Shown: positions 27,788 to 36,413, counted from the first letter of the stretch. The stretch is 64,000 bases of DNA from Pseudomonadota bacterium (GCA_021845985.1 JAJZES010000005.1:124001-188000); one strand, 5' to 3'. Numbers and translations are program-made. Notes: a model not told the origin generated them from the sequence alone.

Positions 27788-28498
27788 ATGACTGACCTGC
27801 TGACCGTTCCGGCTGAACCTTACGGCTTCGCCTTTGATCCGGCGCGCACCGCGCTGGTCATCATCGACATGCAGCGCGATTTCCTCGAACCGGGCGGCTT
27901 CGGTGCCATGCTCGGCAACGATGTCGGCCAGCTCCGCCGCACCATCGCGCCGAACCGCCGGCTGCTGGCGGCGTGGCGCCAGGCCGGGCTGCTGGCGATC
28001 CACACCCGCGAGGGCCACCGCCCAGACCTTGCCGATCTGCCGCCGGCCAAGCGGCGGCGCGGCGGCGGCGGCACCACCATCGGCGACAGCGGGCCGATGG
28101 GCCGCATCCTGGTGCGCGGCGAGCCGGGTCACGACATCATCCCCGAACTCGCCCCCGCGCCCGGCGAGCCGGTGATCGACAAGCCCGGCAAGGGGGCGTT
28201 CTTCGCCACCGACCTGCACGCCATCCTGCACAACCGCGGCATCGACCGGCTGGTCGTCACCGGTGTCACCACCGAGGTCTGCGTCAACACCACCGTCCGC
28301 GAGGCCAATGACCGGGGCTATGACTGCCTCGTCCTGGCCGACTGCGTCGGCTCCTATTTCCCCGAGTTCCAGGCGATGGGTCTGGCCATGATCAAGGCGC
28401 AGGGCGGCATTTTCGGCTTCGTCGCCGACAGCCCGGCGCTGCTCGCCAGCCTCGCCGCCGCCGGCCTCATCCAACCCGCATTGCAAGGAGCTGCCTGA
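27788..28498 (+). CDS. Isochorismatase-family cysteine hydrolase, biuret/triuret hydrolase-like
   Basis: A 236-residue cysteine hydrolase. The Asp-Lys-Cys triad is Asp27 ([10 protein letters not shown]), a Lys in IDKPGKGAF (132 or 135) and Cys165 ([19 protein letters not shown]). The run [19 protein letters not shown], then [17 protein letters not shown], is shared with biuret hydrolase (BiuH) and triuret hydrolase of rhizobia, which cleave small ureides to release ammonia. The downstream NCS2-type permease starts one base after the stop, so transporter and enzyme form an operon for import and breakdown of a nitrogen-rich compound. The exact substrate cannot be fixed from sequence. Confidence 0.82.
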   Translation: MTDLLTVPAEPYGFAFDPARTALVIIDMQRDFLEPGGFGAMLGNDVGQLRRTIAPNRRLLAAWRQAGLLAIHTREGHRPDLADLPPAKRRRGGGGTTIGDSGPMGRILVRGEPGHDIIPELAPAPGEPVIDKPGKGAFFATDLHAILHNRGIDRLVVTGVTTEVCVNTTVREANDRGYDCLVLADCVGSYFPEFQAMGLAMIKAQGGIFGFVADSPALLASLAAAGLIQPALQGAA

Positions 28499-28499
28499 G

Positions 28500-30125
28500 A
28501 TGAGCGCGACCACGCTGCCTTCGTCCCTGCCTGCCGGTCGTCCCGCGCTGTGGGTGCGCGGCGACTGGAACGCATTTTTCGGCTTCGGCACCAATATCCT
28601 GGTCAATGTCCTGGTGCTGACCGGGCTGCTGCGTTTCGTCTTGAAGATGCCCGACAGCCTGGTGTTCGGCCGCATCCTGCCGGCGACCGGCCTGATGCTG
28701 TTCCTCAGCACCGTGTATTACGCCTGGCTCGCCTGGAACCTGGCGCGCAAGACCGGGCGCAGCGATGTCTGCGCGCTGCCCTCGGGCATCAGTGTGCCGC
28801 ACATGTTCGTGGTGGTGTTCGTCATCATGGCGCCGATCCTCGGCCGCACCGGCGACCCGGTGCAGGCATGGGAGGCCGGCCTCACCTGGGTCTTCATCCA
28901 GAGCTTCGTGCTGATGGCCGGCGGTTTCGCCGCCCCGGTGATCCGCCGCATCACCCCGCGCGCCGCCCTGCTCGGCTCGCTCGCGGGCATCTCGATCACC
29001 TTCATTTCGATGCGTCCGGCGTCGCTGATGTTCACCACGCCGGCGATCGGCGTGCTGTGCTTCGCCATCATCATGGGAAGCTGGTTTGGCGGCGCGCGCT
29101 ATTTCCGCGGCGCCCCGGCCGGGCTGGTGGCAATCGCGGTCGGCACCGTGGTCGCCTGGGCGTCGAGCGCGATCGGTCTCAATTACGGCGGGCTGAGCCT
29201 GTCCGGCGTCGCCGCGGCGGTGGGCAATTTCGGCTTCCAGGTGCCGCTGCCGGCAGTTGAGCACGTCTTCTCGGGCTTCAAATTCCTCGGCGTCATCCTG
29301 GTCACCGCGATCCCGTTCGGCATCTATGACCTCGTCGAGGCGATGGACAACGTGGAGAGCGCGGGCGCCGCCGGCGATGCCTTCCCGACGACGCGGGTGC
29401 TGACCGCCGACGGCGTCATCAGCCTGATCGGCTGCCTGATGGGCAACCCGTTCATCAACGCCGTCTATATCGGCCATCCCGGCTGGAAGGCGATGGGCGG
29501 GCGGATCGGCTACTCGGCGGCGACCGGGGTGATGATCCTGCTGCTGACCTGGTTCAGCGTCATCGCGCTGATGCTGGCGCTGATCCCGGTGGTCGCGATC
29601 CTGCCGATCCTGCTCTATATCGGCATGCTGATCGGCGCCCAGGCGTTTCAGGAAACGCCGCGCCGCCACGCGCCGGCGATCGTGCTGGCGCTGATTCCGC
29701 AGATCGCCGCCTGGGGCAAGACGCAGATCGACGTGGCGCTCGGCGTCGCCGGCACCTCTGCCGCCGCGGTCGGCTTCGACAAGCTGGCCGGGGCGGGGGT
29801 GCTGTATCAGGGCCTCGACATCCTCGGCGGCGGGGCGACGCTGGCCGGGGTCATTCTCGGCTCGATCACGGTGTTCATCATCGAGCGCGAGTTCGACAAG
29901 GCGGCGGCCTTCGCGCTGGCCGGCATGGTGCTGACCTTCTTCGGCTTCATCCACGGCGAGGCGATCGGCGTCGGCCAGTCGCTGAGTGTGTCGGTGAGCT
30001 ATCTGCTGGTTGCCGGGCTGCTGTTCTGGTGCGCCAAATACGCCAGCTTCGCCCCGCACGCGGCGGAAGCGGCGCATGAGACGGGCATGGACGCGCATGG
30101 TCTGCCGGCGGAGGGGGCGGCCTGA
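28500..30125 (+). CDS. NCS2-type (nucleobase/ureide) permease
   Basis: A 541-residue membrane protein with about 12-14 hydrophobic spans. Features such as WNAFFGFGTNILVNVL, CALPSGISVPHMF, SIGL.. type glycine-rich helices and AIPFGIYDLVEAMDNVESA..GDAFPTTRVLTADG place it near the xanthine/uracil/AzgA permeases. It is longer than uracil permeases and lacks a recognisable end domain. It begins immediately after the hydrolase stop (ATG 28500, TGA 28496-28498; AAGGAG about 10 bases before the ATG), so it should import the substrate of that enzyme. The antisense strand is open for 543 codons, an artefact of codon bias. Confidence 0.85.
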   Translation: MSATTLPSSLPAGRPALWVRGDWNAFFGFGTNILVNVLVLTGLLRFVLKMPDSLVFGRILPATGLMLFLSTVYYAWLAWNLARKTGRSDVCALPSGISVPHMFVVVFVIMAPILGRTGDPVQAWEAGLTWVFIQSFVLMAGGFAAPVIRRITPRAALLGSLAGISITFISMRPASLMFTTPAIGVLCFAIIMGSWFGGARYFRGAPAGLVAIAVGTVVAWASSAIGLNYGGLSLSGVAAAVGNFGFQVPLPAVEHVFSGFKFLGVILVTAIPFGIYDLVEAMDNVESAGAAGDAFPTTRVLTADGVISLIGCLMGNPFINAVYIGHPGWKAMGGRIGYSAATGVMILLLTWFSVIALMLALIPVVAILPILLYIGMLIGAQAFQETPRRHAPAIVLALIPQIAAWGKTQIDVALGVAGTSAAAVGFDKLAGAGVLYQGLDILGGGATLAGVILGSITVFIIEREFDKAAAFALAGMVLTFFGFIHGEAIGVGQSLSVSVSYLLVAGLLFWCAKYASFAPHAAEAAHETGMDAHGLPAEGAA

Positions 30126-30223
30126 GCGCGGAGGGCCGCCACCATCAAGATGGCTGGCTCAGGTCGATGCGGTGTTCGGGGAGGCGGATGGGTGACTTCG
30201 CGGATGAGTGTTATGCTTGGCCG

Positions 30224-30453
30224 ATGCAGACGATCGCCAGATTTCGCGGGCTGCGCGTCGTGATCTATCCGAACGACCATCGGCCGGCACATGTCCATGT
30301 GCTTGCCGCTGGAAGGGAAGCCATCTTCGCGCTGAACTGTCCCGGCGGGCCACCGGGACTCTGGCGAGCCGCGGCTTCGGCGCGCAAGAACTGACCGGCA
30401 TAGCGGCGAACCTGTCCGCGGTGCTGGCCGAGTTGCGCGCGGCGGAGGCGCGC
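30224..30453 (+). pseudogene. DUF4160 gene broken by a frameshift (formerly fused or coupled to DUF2442)
   Basis: From ATG 30224 the frame reads MQTIARFRGLRVVIYPNDHRPAHVHVL..EAIFALNCPGGPP, the start of a DUF4160 protein, then changes to nonsense and stops at 30394. The rest of the domain (SRGFGAQELTGIAANLSAVLAELRAA) continues in the next frame. Adding one base to the GGG run near 30355 restores the domain and, because that frame has no stop, makes one DUF4160-DUF2442 polypeptide. DUF4160 and DUF2442 genes commonly sit side by side and are suspected toxin-antitoxin-like pairs. This is either a decayed gene or a sequencing error. Confidence 0.65.
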
Positions 30454-30780
30454 ATGGCCGAGCTGATCGACGGCGGTCCCTGCGCCGTAGCCGCGCGTTA
30501 CGACCGGGGACGCGGGCGCGTCGTCATTCGCTTGAGCACGGGCATAGAAGTGATGTTCGCGCCGCATGATGCCGAAGGGCTGGCGGGGGCCAAGGCGGCC
30601 CAGCTTGAGCCAATCGAGATCAGCCCGTCAGGCCTCGGCCTGCACTTTCCCAAGCTGGATGCGGACCTTTACCTCCCGGCGCTGCTCGCCGGACGACTCG
30701 GCTCGGCGCGCTGGATGGCGGCGCACAGCATTTCCGAGACCGGCCGTACGCGACGGAAAATGGCGGCGACGGGCGATTGA
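30454..30780 (+). CDS. DUF2442 domain protein
   Basis: A 108-residue protein starting MAELIDGGPCAVAARYDRGR. It has the DUF2442 core RVVIRLSTGIEVMFAPHDAEGLAGA, then LEPIEISPSGLGLHFPKLDADLYLPALL. A strong GGAGG lies 5 bases before the ATG at 30454, so it can be made as a separate protein even though the frame is open further upstream through the DUF4160 remnant. DUF2442 proteins are small, often next to DUF4160, and proposed to act as antitoxin-like or nucleic-acid-binding partners; no activity is proven. Confidence 0.7.
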   Translation: MAELIDGGPCAVAARYDRGRGRVVIRLSTGIEVMFAPHDAEGLAGAKAAQLEPIEISPSGLGLHFPKLDADLYLPALLAGRLGSARWMAAHSISETGRTRRKMAATGD

Positions 30781-30858
30781 CCGGCGCCTATTTGCGCGGC
30801 GGCGCCTTGCCCGACCCGCCAACGGAAACTACCTGAGCTGCATGAACAGGAGCGGTCC

Positions 30859-31107
30859 ATGGATTCGCCCTCGCCGCGACTGAACCCGAACCCGCCTACG
30901 TTCCCAGCCGTGGTCCGCGATCCGGAGGTCATGGGTGGCGTGCCAGTCATCCGCGGGACAAGGCTTCCCGCGCGCATGCTGTTCGCCCGCATCAAGGGCG
31001 GCGAGACCGTGGACAGCATCGTCGCCGAGTATCCGTACCTCGGGCGCGATGCGATCCTGGCGGCTGTCGCGTATGTCGAAATGGATGAGGCGCAGCGGCC
31101 AGCCTGA
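30859..31107 (+). CDS. DUF433 protein, likely antitoxin
   Basis: An 82-residue protein whose centre reads VVRDPEVMGGVPVIRGTRLPARMLFARIKGGETVDSIVAEYP, the hallmark of DUF433, a small winged-helix-like DNA-binding family frequently found as the antitoxin of DUF5615 PIN-like toxins. AGGAG precedes the ATG by 6 bases. The partner gene begins 3 bases after the stop. The N-terminus is Pro-rich (SPSPRLNPNPP), which is unusual for the family. Confidence 0.82.
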   Translation: MDSPSPRLNPNPPTFPAVVRDPEVMGGVPVIRGTRLPARMLFARIKGGETVDSIVAEYPYLGRDAILAAVAYVEMDEAQRPA

Positions 31108-31110
31108 CCA

Positions 31111-31710
31111 GTGGCTGCGGCGCGCACACTGCGCCTGCTTATAGACGCCCGTCTCACACCGTCCTCGATTGCCCATCTGTCCGGCATATTCGGCGTGCGC
31201 ATCGATGCCTGTCATGTCGATGCGGTCCTGCAGCCGGCGACCACCGATGCCACGGTACTCGCCTATGCCGCGGCCGAACGCCGGCTGGTGATGACCGCCA
31301 ATGGAGCCGATTTTTTGCCGCTGGCGCGTGCGGAGCTGGCGCATCCGGGCCTTGGGCTGATCGATGACCAGAACACGCGGGCGCGGCAAATCGCGGCAAT
31401 CGAGTCGCTCGCTGGCGCATTGATCGATCATCTGGACCGCGGCGGGATTCTTGCCGGCCATGTATTCGTCCTGCCGCCAGCAGACGGCTGGCGGTTCGCA
31501 AGCTACCCTGAAGCCTCCCCGAACACCCGCGCGAACACCGCATCGACCTGCACCAGATGCGCCCGCGCGTCCATCGCCGCGTCCAGCACCGCCGCCGGCA
31601 CCCGCCCGGCCACCTCAGGGTCGGCATCGAGGTTCTGGCGAAAACTCCGCCCCTCCGGCGTGCCGAGCCGGGTCCAGGTCGCCATCGCGTTGCGCTGCAC
31701 GATGGCATAG
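31111..31710 (+). CDS. DUF5615 PIN-like protein, likely toxin, with run-on C-terminus
   Basis: Starts at GTG 31111. Residues 1-125 form a PIN-like DUF5615 domain: LRLLIDARLTPSSI (first acidic site), DATVLAYAAAERRLVMTANGADFLPL, HPGLGLI and the final VFVLPP. Such proteins are predicted ribonuclease toxins neutralised by DUF433. After VFVLPP the frame does not stop but continues for about 70 Ser/Arg/Thr-rich residues antisense to the 3' end of purB, which starts to converge at 31503. The extension has no domain character, so the original stop was probably lost. The domain and the DUF433 pairing support a toxin-antitoxin module. Confidence 0.72.
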   Translation: MAAARTLRLLIDARLTPSSIAHLSGIFGVRIDACHVDAVLQPATTDATVLAYAAAERRLVMTANGADFLPLARAELAHPGLGLIDDQNTRARQIAAIESLAGALIDHLDRGGILAGHVFVLPPADGWRFASYPEASPNTRANTASTCTRCARASIAASSTAAGTRPATSGSASRFWRKLRPSGVPSRVQVAIALRCTMA

Positions 31711-32846
31711 GCGTCCTCGCGCGAAATCCCCGCCCGCGCCAGCGCCAGCAGCACTTCCCCGGAATGCGCCACCCCGCCCAGCGCATCCAGGTTGGCCGCC
31801 ATCCGCTCGGGGTAGATCACCAGATCGCGCACCATCGCGGCCAGCCGGGCCAGGGCGAAATCCAGCGTCACCGTCGCATCCGGCGCAATCGCCCGCTCGA
31901 CGCTGGAATGGCTGATGTCGCGCTCATGCCACAAGGCGACATTCTCCAGCGCCGGCACCACCGCCCCGCGCACCAGCCGCGCCAGACCGGTCAGGTTCTC
32001 GCTCAGCACCGGGTTGCGCTTGTGCGGCATGGCCGAGGAGCCTTTCTGGCCGGGGTGGAAGAACTCCTCGGCTTCGCGCACCTCGCTGCGCTGCAAATGG
32101 CGGATTTCGGTGGCCAGCCGCTCGACCCCCGAGGCGATCACCGCCAGCGTGCAGAAAAACGCCGCATGCCGGTCGCGCGGGATCACCTGGGTCGAGACCG
32201 TCTCGACCGCCAGCCCCAGTTGCGCCGCGACATGCGCCTCGACGCGCGGATCGACATGGGCATAGGTGCCGACCGCGCCGCTGATCGCCGCCACCGCGAT
32301 CTCGGCCCGCGCCGCCAGCAGCCGGGTGCGGTTGCGCGCGAACTCGGCATAATGCCCGGCGAGTTTCAGGCCGAAACTGGTCGGCTCGGCATGGATGCCG
32401 TGGCTGCGCCCGATGGTCAGTGTGTGCCGGTGTTGCAGCGCCCGCGTCCGCAGCGCTGCCAGCACCGCATCCAGATCGGCCAGCAGCAGGTCGGCCGCCT
32501 GCGTCATCTGCACCGCGAGGCAGGTATCCAGCACGTCGCTGCTGGTCAGCCCGAGATGCACGAAGCGGCTGTCCGGCCCCACCGCCTCGGCCAGCCAGGT
32601 CAGGAAGGCGATGACGTCATGGCGCGTCTCGCGCTCGATGGCGTCGATGCGGGCGAGGTCGGCGGCGGAAAATGCGGCCATCGCGGCGCCGCCGCGGCTG
32701 CGGATGGCGGCGGCGGCGGCGGCCGGGACGGTGCCGAGCGTCGCCATCGCCTCCGCAGCCAGGGCCTCGATCTCGAACCAGATGCGGAAGCGGTTTTCCG
32801 GCGCCCAGATGGCGTCCATCTGCGGACGGGTGTAGCGGGGGACCAT
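31503..32846 (-). CDS. purB: Adenylosuccinate lyase
   Basis: A 447-residue lyase, MVPRYTRPQMDAIWAPENRF. It releases fumarate from SAICAR and from adenylosuccinate in purine synthesis. The family signature is in the C-terminal half: GQKGSSAMPHKRNPVLSENL, with the flexible Ser loop. TSSDVLDTCLAVQM and IGRSHGIHAEPTSFGLKLAGHY hold other active-site residues, including His. The start at 32846 is fixed by the family N-terminus; the frame is open upstream without sense. It is separated from the purC operon by about 4 kb of ureide and toxin-antitoxin-like genes. Confidence 0.97.
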   Translation of the reverse strand: MVPRYTRPQMDAIWAPENRFRIWFEIEALAAEAMATLGTVPAAAAAAIRSRGGAAMAAFSAADLARIDAIERETRHDVIAFLTWLAEAVGPDSRFVHLGLTSSDVLDTCLAVQMTQAADLLLADLDAVLAALRTRALQHRHTLTIGRSHGIHAEPTSFGLKLAGHYAEFARNRTRLLAARAEIAVAAISGAVGTYAHVDPRVEAHVAAQLGLAVETVSTQVIPRDRHAAFFCTLAVIASGVERLATEIRHLQRSEVREAEEFFHPGQKGSSAMPHKRNPVLSENLTGLARLVRGAVVPALENVALWHERDISHSSVERAIAPDATVTLDFALARLAAMVRDLVIYPERMAANLDALGGVAHSGEVLLALARAGISREDAYAIVQRNAMATWTRLGTPEGRSFRQNLDADPEVAGRVPAAVLDAAMDARAHLVQVDAVFARVFGEASG

Positions 32847-32919
32847 GCGCGCTCCTGCGGTCGGGGGCCGGTATCTTCTAGGGCGGCGCCGGCGCGGCCC
32901 GCAATCCGGGGGACCACGC

Positions 32920-33498
32920 GTGCTGCACCAACTCGCGGCGCTGCTGCAGATTGTGCTGATCGACCTGACCCTGGCCGGCGACAATGCGGTCGTCGTCGGC
33001 ATGGCGGTGTCTGGCCTGCCGGTGCGCCAGCGCCGGTTCGCCATCCTGGTCGGCATCGGCGCGGGGGCGGTGCTGCGCATCCTGCTCGGCGCCGTCGCGC
33101 TGCAGCTGCTGCAGATTGTCGGTCTGCTGCTGGCCGGCGGGCTGCTGCTGCTGTGGGTGGCATGGCGCATGTACCGCGAGTTGCGCCGCACGCACCGCCC
33201 GGCGGCGCGCAGCGGGTCGAAAACACTCGGCACGGCGATGCTGCAGATCGTCCTGGCCGACGTGTCGATGAGCCTCGACAACGTGCTCGCGGTGGCCGGC
33301 GCGGCGGAGGGGCATTTATGGGTGCTGGTGGCTGGCCTCGGCCTGTCGGTGGTGCTGATGGGGCTGGCCGCCGACGCGGTGGCGCGGCTGCTGGAGCGGC
33401 AGCGGTGGCTGGCCTGGGTCGGGCTGCTGATCGTGCTGTTCGTGGCGCTGCGGCTGGTCTGGGTCGGCGGCTGGGAGGTCGCCGGGGCGATGCGGTAG
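32920..33498 (+). CDS. TerC/YjbE family integral membrane protein
   Basis: A 192-residue protein with about seven hydrophobic spans and the two TerC-type half-motifs LTLAGDNAVVVGMAV and ADVSMSLDNVLAVAG, whose Asp-Asn pairs lie in the membrane and probably bind a divalent metal. TerC-type proteins are linked to Mn2+ efflux or metal loading of exported proteins; the YjbE subgroup is in places preceded by a Mn riboswitch, which I do not see here. The GTG at 32920 with GGGGGA upstream is the best start; an in-frame ATG at 32845 adds 25 charged residues. Confidence 0.85.
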   Translation: MLHQLAALLQIVLIDLTLAGDNAVVVGMAVSGLPVRQRRFAILVGIGAGAVLRILLGAVALQLLQIVGLLLAGGLLLLWVAWRMYRELRRTHRPAARSGSKTLGTAMLQIVLADVSMSLDNVLAVAGAAEGHLWVLVAGLGLSVVLMGLAADAVARLLERQRWLAWVGLLIVLFVALRLVWVGGWEVAGAMR

Positions 33499-33503
33499 CG
33501 CGC

Positions 33504-34001
33504 TCAGTCCTCAAGCTGGGCGTTGCGGAACACCGGGTTGCGCCGGCGGTGCAGGGCCGCGGCGAGGGCGCGGGCCAGATCGCGCTTTTCCGCCTCGCCG
33601 AGAAACCGCGCCACTTCCTCCCGCCTGCCATGCGCGCCGAGCCACAGCGCCGGCACCCGGCCGGGCCGGTCCTCCAGCTCGACGTTGAGCCATGCCGGCG
33701 CGAGCGACAATTCGGCGCGGCGGCCTTTCGGGTCGGTGCGAATGACGCGCAACGTGTCCTCGTTCAGCAGCAGCATCTCGCTGGCCCGCGCGCCGACGAC
33801 GTTGAGCCGCAGCAGCAGTGCCGCCAGCAGCAGTTCGCCGCCGGCGAAACCGCAGACCGGCCATGCCCGCAGCCGGGCGAACATCACCAGATTGGCCACG
33901 CAGACCAGCGCCAGCGCCCCCAGCAGCAGTCGCAGCCCACGCCGCGACAGGCTGCGATGGGGGACCAGCACGGCCTCGAACAACAAGGTATCGGTCGGCA
34001 T
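33504..34001 (-). CDS. DUF2244 membrane protein
   Basis: A 165-residue protein with the DUF2244 pattern: SLSRRGLRLLLGALALVCVANL and a second hydrophobic hairpin (AWPVCGFAGGELLLAALLLRL) then a soluble part containing SEMLLLNEDTLRVIRTDP and PAWLNVELEDRPG. Two membrane spans and a cytoplasmic domain are predicted. The family is widespread in alphaproteobacteria, often near nth or cytochrome oxidase genes, with no known function. It is divergent from nth. Confidence 0.85.
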   Translation of the reverse strand: MPTDTLLFEAVLVPHRSLSRRGLRLLLGALALVCVANLVMFARLRAWPVCGFAGGELLLAALLLRLNVVGARASEMLLLNEDTLRVIRTDPKGRRAELSLAPAWLNVELEDRPGRVPALWLGAHGRREEVARFLGEAEKRDLARALAAALHRRRNPVFRNAQLED

Positions 34002-34064
34002 CGTCCAGATGTAGCACGCCGCGGCGTCTTGCCAGTGGGGCGGCCGGCGCGCCAGGATCGGCCC

Positions 34065-34751
34065 ATGCTGCGCCGCCAGATGACCCGCGAAGAGGTGCGC
34101 GCCTTCATGGCCGCGCTCGCCGCCGCCAATCCCGATCCGCGCAGCGAGCTGCGCTACAGCGATCCCTTCACCCTGCTGGTCGCCGTCGTGCTGTCGGCCC
34201 AGGCCACCGACGCGGCGGTGAACAAGGCGACGCCGGCGCTGTTCGCCGCGGCGCCGGACCCGGCGGCGATGGCGGCGCTGGGGGAGGCGGGGATCGCCCG
34301 CCACATCCGCACGATCGGATTGTGGCAGGGCAAGGCGCGCAACGTCGCCGCCCTGGCGGCGCTGCTGGTCGAGCGGCATGGCGGGCAGGTGCCGCGCGCG
34401 CGCGCGGCGCTGGAGGCGCTGCCCGGGGTCGGCCGCAAGACCGCCAACGTGGTGCTCAACGTCGCCTTCGGCGAACCGACGATGGCGGTCGATACGCATG
34501 TCTTCCGCGTCGCCAACCGCACCGGGCTGGCCCCCGGCGGCTCCGTCCGGGCGGTGGAGGACGGGCTGCTGCGGCGCATCCCGCCGGAGATGCTGGGGCT
34601 GGCGCATCACTGGCTGATCCTGCACGGCCGCTATTGCTGCCGGGCGCGGCGGCCGGAGTGCTGGCGCTGCGTCGGCGCCGCGTGGTGCCGTTTTCCCGAC
34701 AAGGCGGCGGCGCCCAACCGCACGCAACGCCCGGCCGGCACCTCGCCGTAG
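34065..34751 (+). CDS. nth: Endonuclease III
   Basis: A 228-residue DNA glycosylase/AP lyase for oxidised pyrimidines. The helix-hairpin-helix LPGVGRKTANVVLN has the catalytic Lys125, and Asp143 (VDTHVFRVANR) is the second catalytic residue. The 4Fe-4S ligands fit C-x6-C-x2-C-x5-C exactly: Cys192, Cys199, Cys202 and Cys208. The ATG at 34065 has AGGA about 7 bases before it. The open frame extends 836 codons upstream of this ATG on the same strand, antisense to purB and through the TerC gene in another frame; that part is not coding. Confidence 0.97.
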   Translation: MLRRQMTREEVRAFMAALAAANPDPRSELRYSDPFTLLVAVVLSAQATDAAVNKATPALFAAAPDPAAMAALGEAGIARHIRTIGLWQGKARNVAALAALLVERHGGQVPRARAALEALPGVGRKTANVVLNVAFGEPTMAVDTHVFRVANRTGLAPGGSVRAVEDGLLRRIPPEMLGLAHHWLILHGRYCCRARRPECWRCVGAAWCRFPDKAAAPNRTQRPAGTSP

Positions 34752-34851
34752 CGCCGGCGATTTGACCCCCACGACCCGCATCGACGCGTGCGAATCTCCA
34801 TTCCCGACAAATCCACGCCGAACCGGTCCACAGGCTGATGACACCGCAAGT

Positions 34852-36177
34852 CTAGCTGGCCCGCGGCTCCCCCGGCGCATGATCGCGCGCCTGTTGCCGC
34901 TCGCGAACCTGCGCGTCGCTCAGGCGCGCATCATAAATCGATCTGGGTTCGATGGTGCGCGCAACCAGTGTTGCCGTCGCGACGACGAGCAGCAGCGGCA
35001 CGATCGCCGCACGGGCGTATCCGGTCAGCTCCATCATCAGCACGACCGCCGAGATCGGGCCTTGCGTGGTGGCGGCAAGCATCGCGGCGGCCCCGAGCAG
35101 TGCGAACACGCCAGGCGGCACGCCCGGCCAGAGCCACATCCAGGGCAGCCCCAGCACGCCGCCCAACATCGCCCCGAAGGTCAGCGAGGGGGTAAACAGA
35201 CCGCCGGGGGCGCCGCTGCCGAGGCAGAGAACGGTGGCGGCCGGGCGCAGCAGCAACAGCACCGCGAGGAGCAGCGCGCTGAGCCGGCCGGTGAACGCCA
35301 GCTCGGCAACGTCGCGGCCGTTGCCGAGCAATTGCGGGAACGGGATCGACGCCGCCCCCAGCAGGCCGAGCACCACGCCCGGCGCCACTGCGCGGCCCCA
35401 CCCTTTGAACTTGTGGCCATCCGCCCAGGCCACGCAGCGGACATAGACCACCGAGGCGAGGCCCACGATCGGGCCGGCCAGAAGCGCCCAGGCGGTGCTG
35501 GAGATCGAGCCTGCATAGGCGGGAATGATGTAGGTCGGCCGGTCCGGCAGGAACGCCCAGGAAATGCCGGTTGCGACCAGCGAGGTGACCAGGGCGGGCA
35601 AGACGAAACGCAAGGCGAGCGCGCCGCGCAGCACTTCGAGCGCGAACAGCGCGCCGCCCAGCGGCACGCCGTAGGCCGCCGCCATCCCCGACCCCGCGCC
35701 GCAGGCGACCAGCAGCCGCCGCTGGTCGTCGGACAGATGCACGCGATCGGACAGCGCGTTGGCGATCACCGCGCCGGCCTGCTTGGGCGCCCCTTCGCGA
35801 CCGAGGGCCGCGCCCATGCCGACGATCACCACCGACAGCACGGCGCTGGCCAGGGTGCGAAGCGCCGGCAGTCGCCCGGCGTAGAACCAGATCGCCGCCG
35901 TGATGTCGATGCTGTTGGCGCTCGACAGCCGGGTGAACAGAAGCTGCGCGGCTGCGGTCAGCAGCCCGGCGCCGAGCAGCACCGCGAGATGCCGCCACGG
36001 TCCGGCGCGCGACGCCGCCTCCAGCAGATCGAGACCGCCGCCGCCCCACATCAGATGCTGCACCAGCTCCAAAAGTCCGGTCAGCGCCGCCCCGGCCAGG
36101 CCGGTGCCGACGCCGGTCAGCAGCACCGCCAGCCAGAACCCCACGGCACTGCGCCGCGCCAGAATTGGCGCGATCAT
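34852..36177 (-). CDS. ClC-type chloride channel/antiporter
   Basis: A 441-residue protein with many hydrophobic helices. The anion-pathway motifs are present: GAALGREGAPKQ (helix N-terminus; the GREG Glu is the gating Glu position), GAGSGMAAAYGVPLGGALFALE and GSGAPGGLFTPSLTFGAMLG. There is no C-terminal CBS pair. The family exchanges chloride or other anions for protons in the inner membrane and supports acid or fluoride tolerance, depending on the member. Its start overlaps the stop of an unrecognised short ORF (36174-36413) by 4 bases. Confidence 0.92.
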   Translation of the reverse strand: MIAPILARRSAVGFWLAVLLTGVGTGLAGAALTGLLELVQHLMWGGGGLDLLEAASRAGPWRHLAVLLGAGLLTAAAQLLFTRLSSANSIDITAAIWFYAGRLPALRTLASAVLSVVIVGMGAALGREGAPKQAGAVIANALSDRVHLSDDQRRLLVACGAGSGMAAAYGVPLGGALFALEVLRGALALRFVLPALVTSLVATGISWAFLPDRPTYIIPAYAGSISSTAWALLAGPIVGLASVVYVRCVAWADGHKFKGWGRAVAPGVVLGLLGAASIPFPQLLGNGRDVAELAFTGRLSALLLAVLLLLRPAATVLCLGSGAPGGLFTPSLTFGAMLGGVLGLPWMWLWPGVPPGVFALLGAAAMLAATTQGPISAVVLMMELTGYARAAIVPLLLVVATATLVARTIEPRSIYDARLSDAQVRERQQARDHAPGEPRAS

Positions 36178-36413
36178 GCGCCGGAGCCATTGCCCGCTGC
36201 GCCATCAGTGATCGGTGCGGCGGTGCAAGCGGCGCAGTTCGCGGCGGCCCTGCCGGTGCTCCACCACAGCATCGGCGAGGGCTGCGCGCACCCAAGCGCG
36301 CCGCAGGCGGCATCGGCGAACTCCCTCACGCCGCCTGCCGCCGCCAGCGCATCAGGCAGCAGCGCCGGCGCCGGCGCGATGGTGTTGACATGCGCGCAGC
36401 CAATGGTCGCCAC
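36174..36413 (-). CDS. Unrecognised short ORF upstream of the ClC gene
   Basis: A 79-codon frame (MATIGCAHVNTIAPAPALLPD..) rich in Ala, with five to six Cys including CAAC, and no domain I know. Its stop shares 4 bases with the ClC start, which could mean coupling or chance. No good ribosome binding site. May well not be a gene. Confidence 0.2.
   Translation of the reverse strand: MATIGCAHVNTIAPAPALLPDALAAAGGVREFADAACGALGCAQPSPMLWWSTGRAAANCAACTAAPITDGAAGNGSGA

Noticed and set aside
28467-30098. 543-codon frame antisense to the NCS2 permease
   Set aside because: Arg/Asp/His-rich with no domain; a mirror of membrane-protein codons.
31557-34751. 1,064-codon open frame on the plus strand
   Set aside because: Only the last 228 codons (nth) show protein character. 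The rest is antisense to purB and out of frame with the TerC gene.
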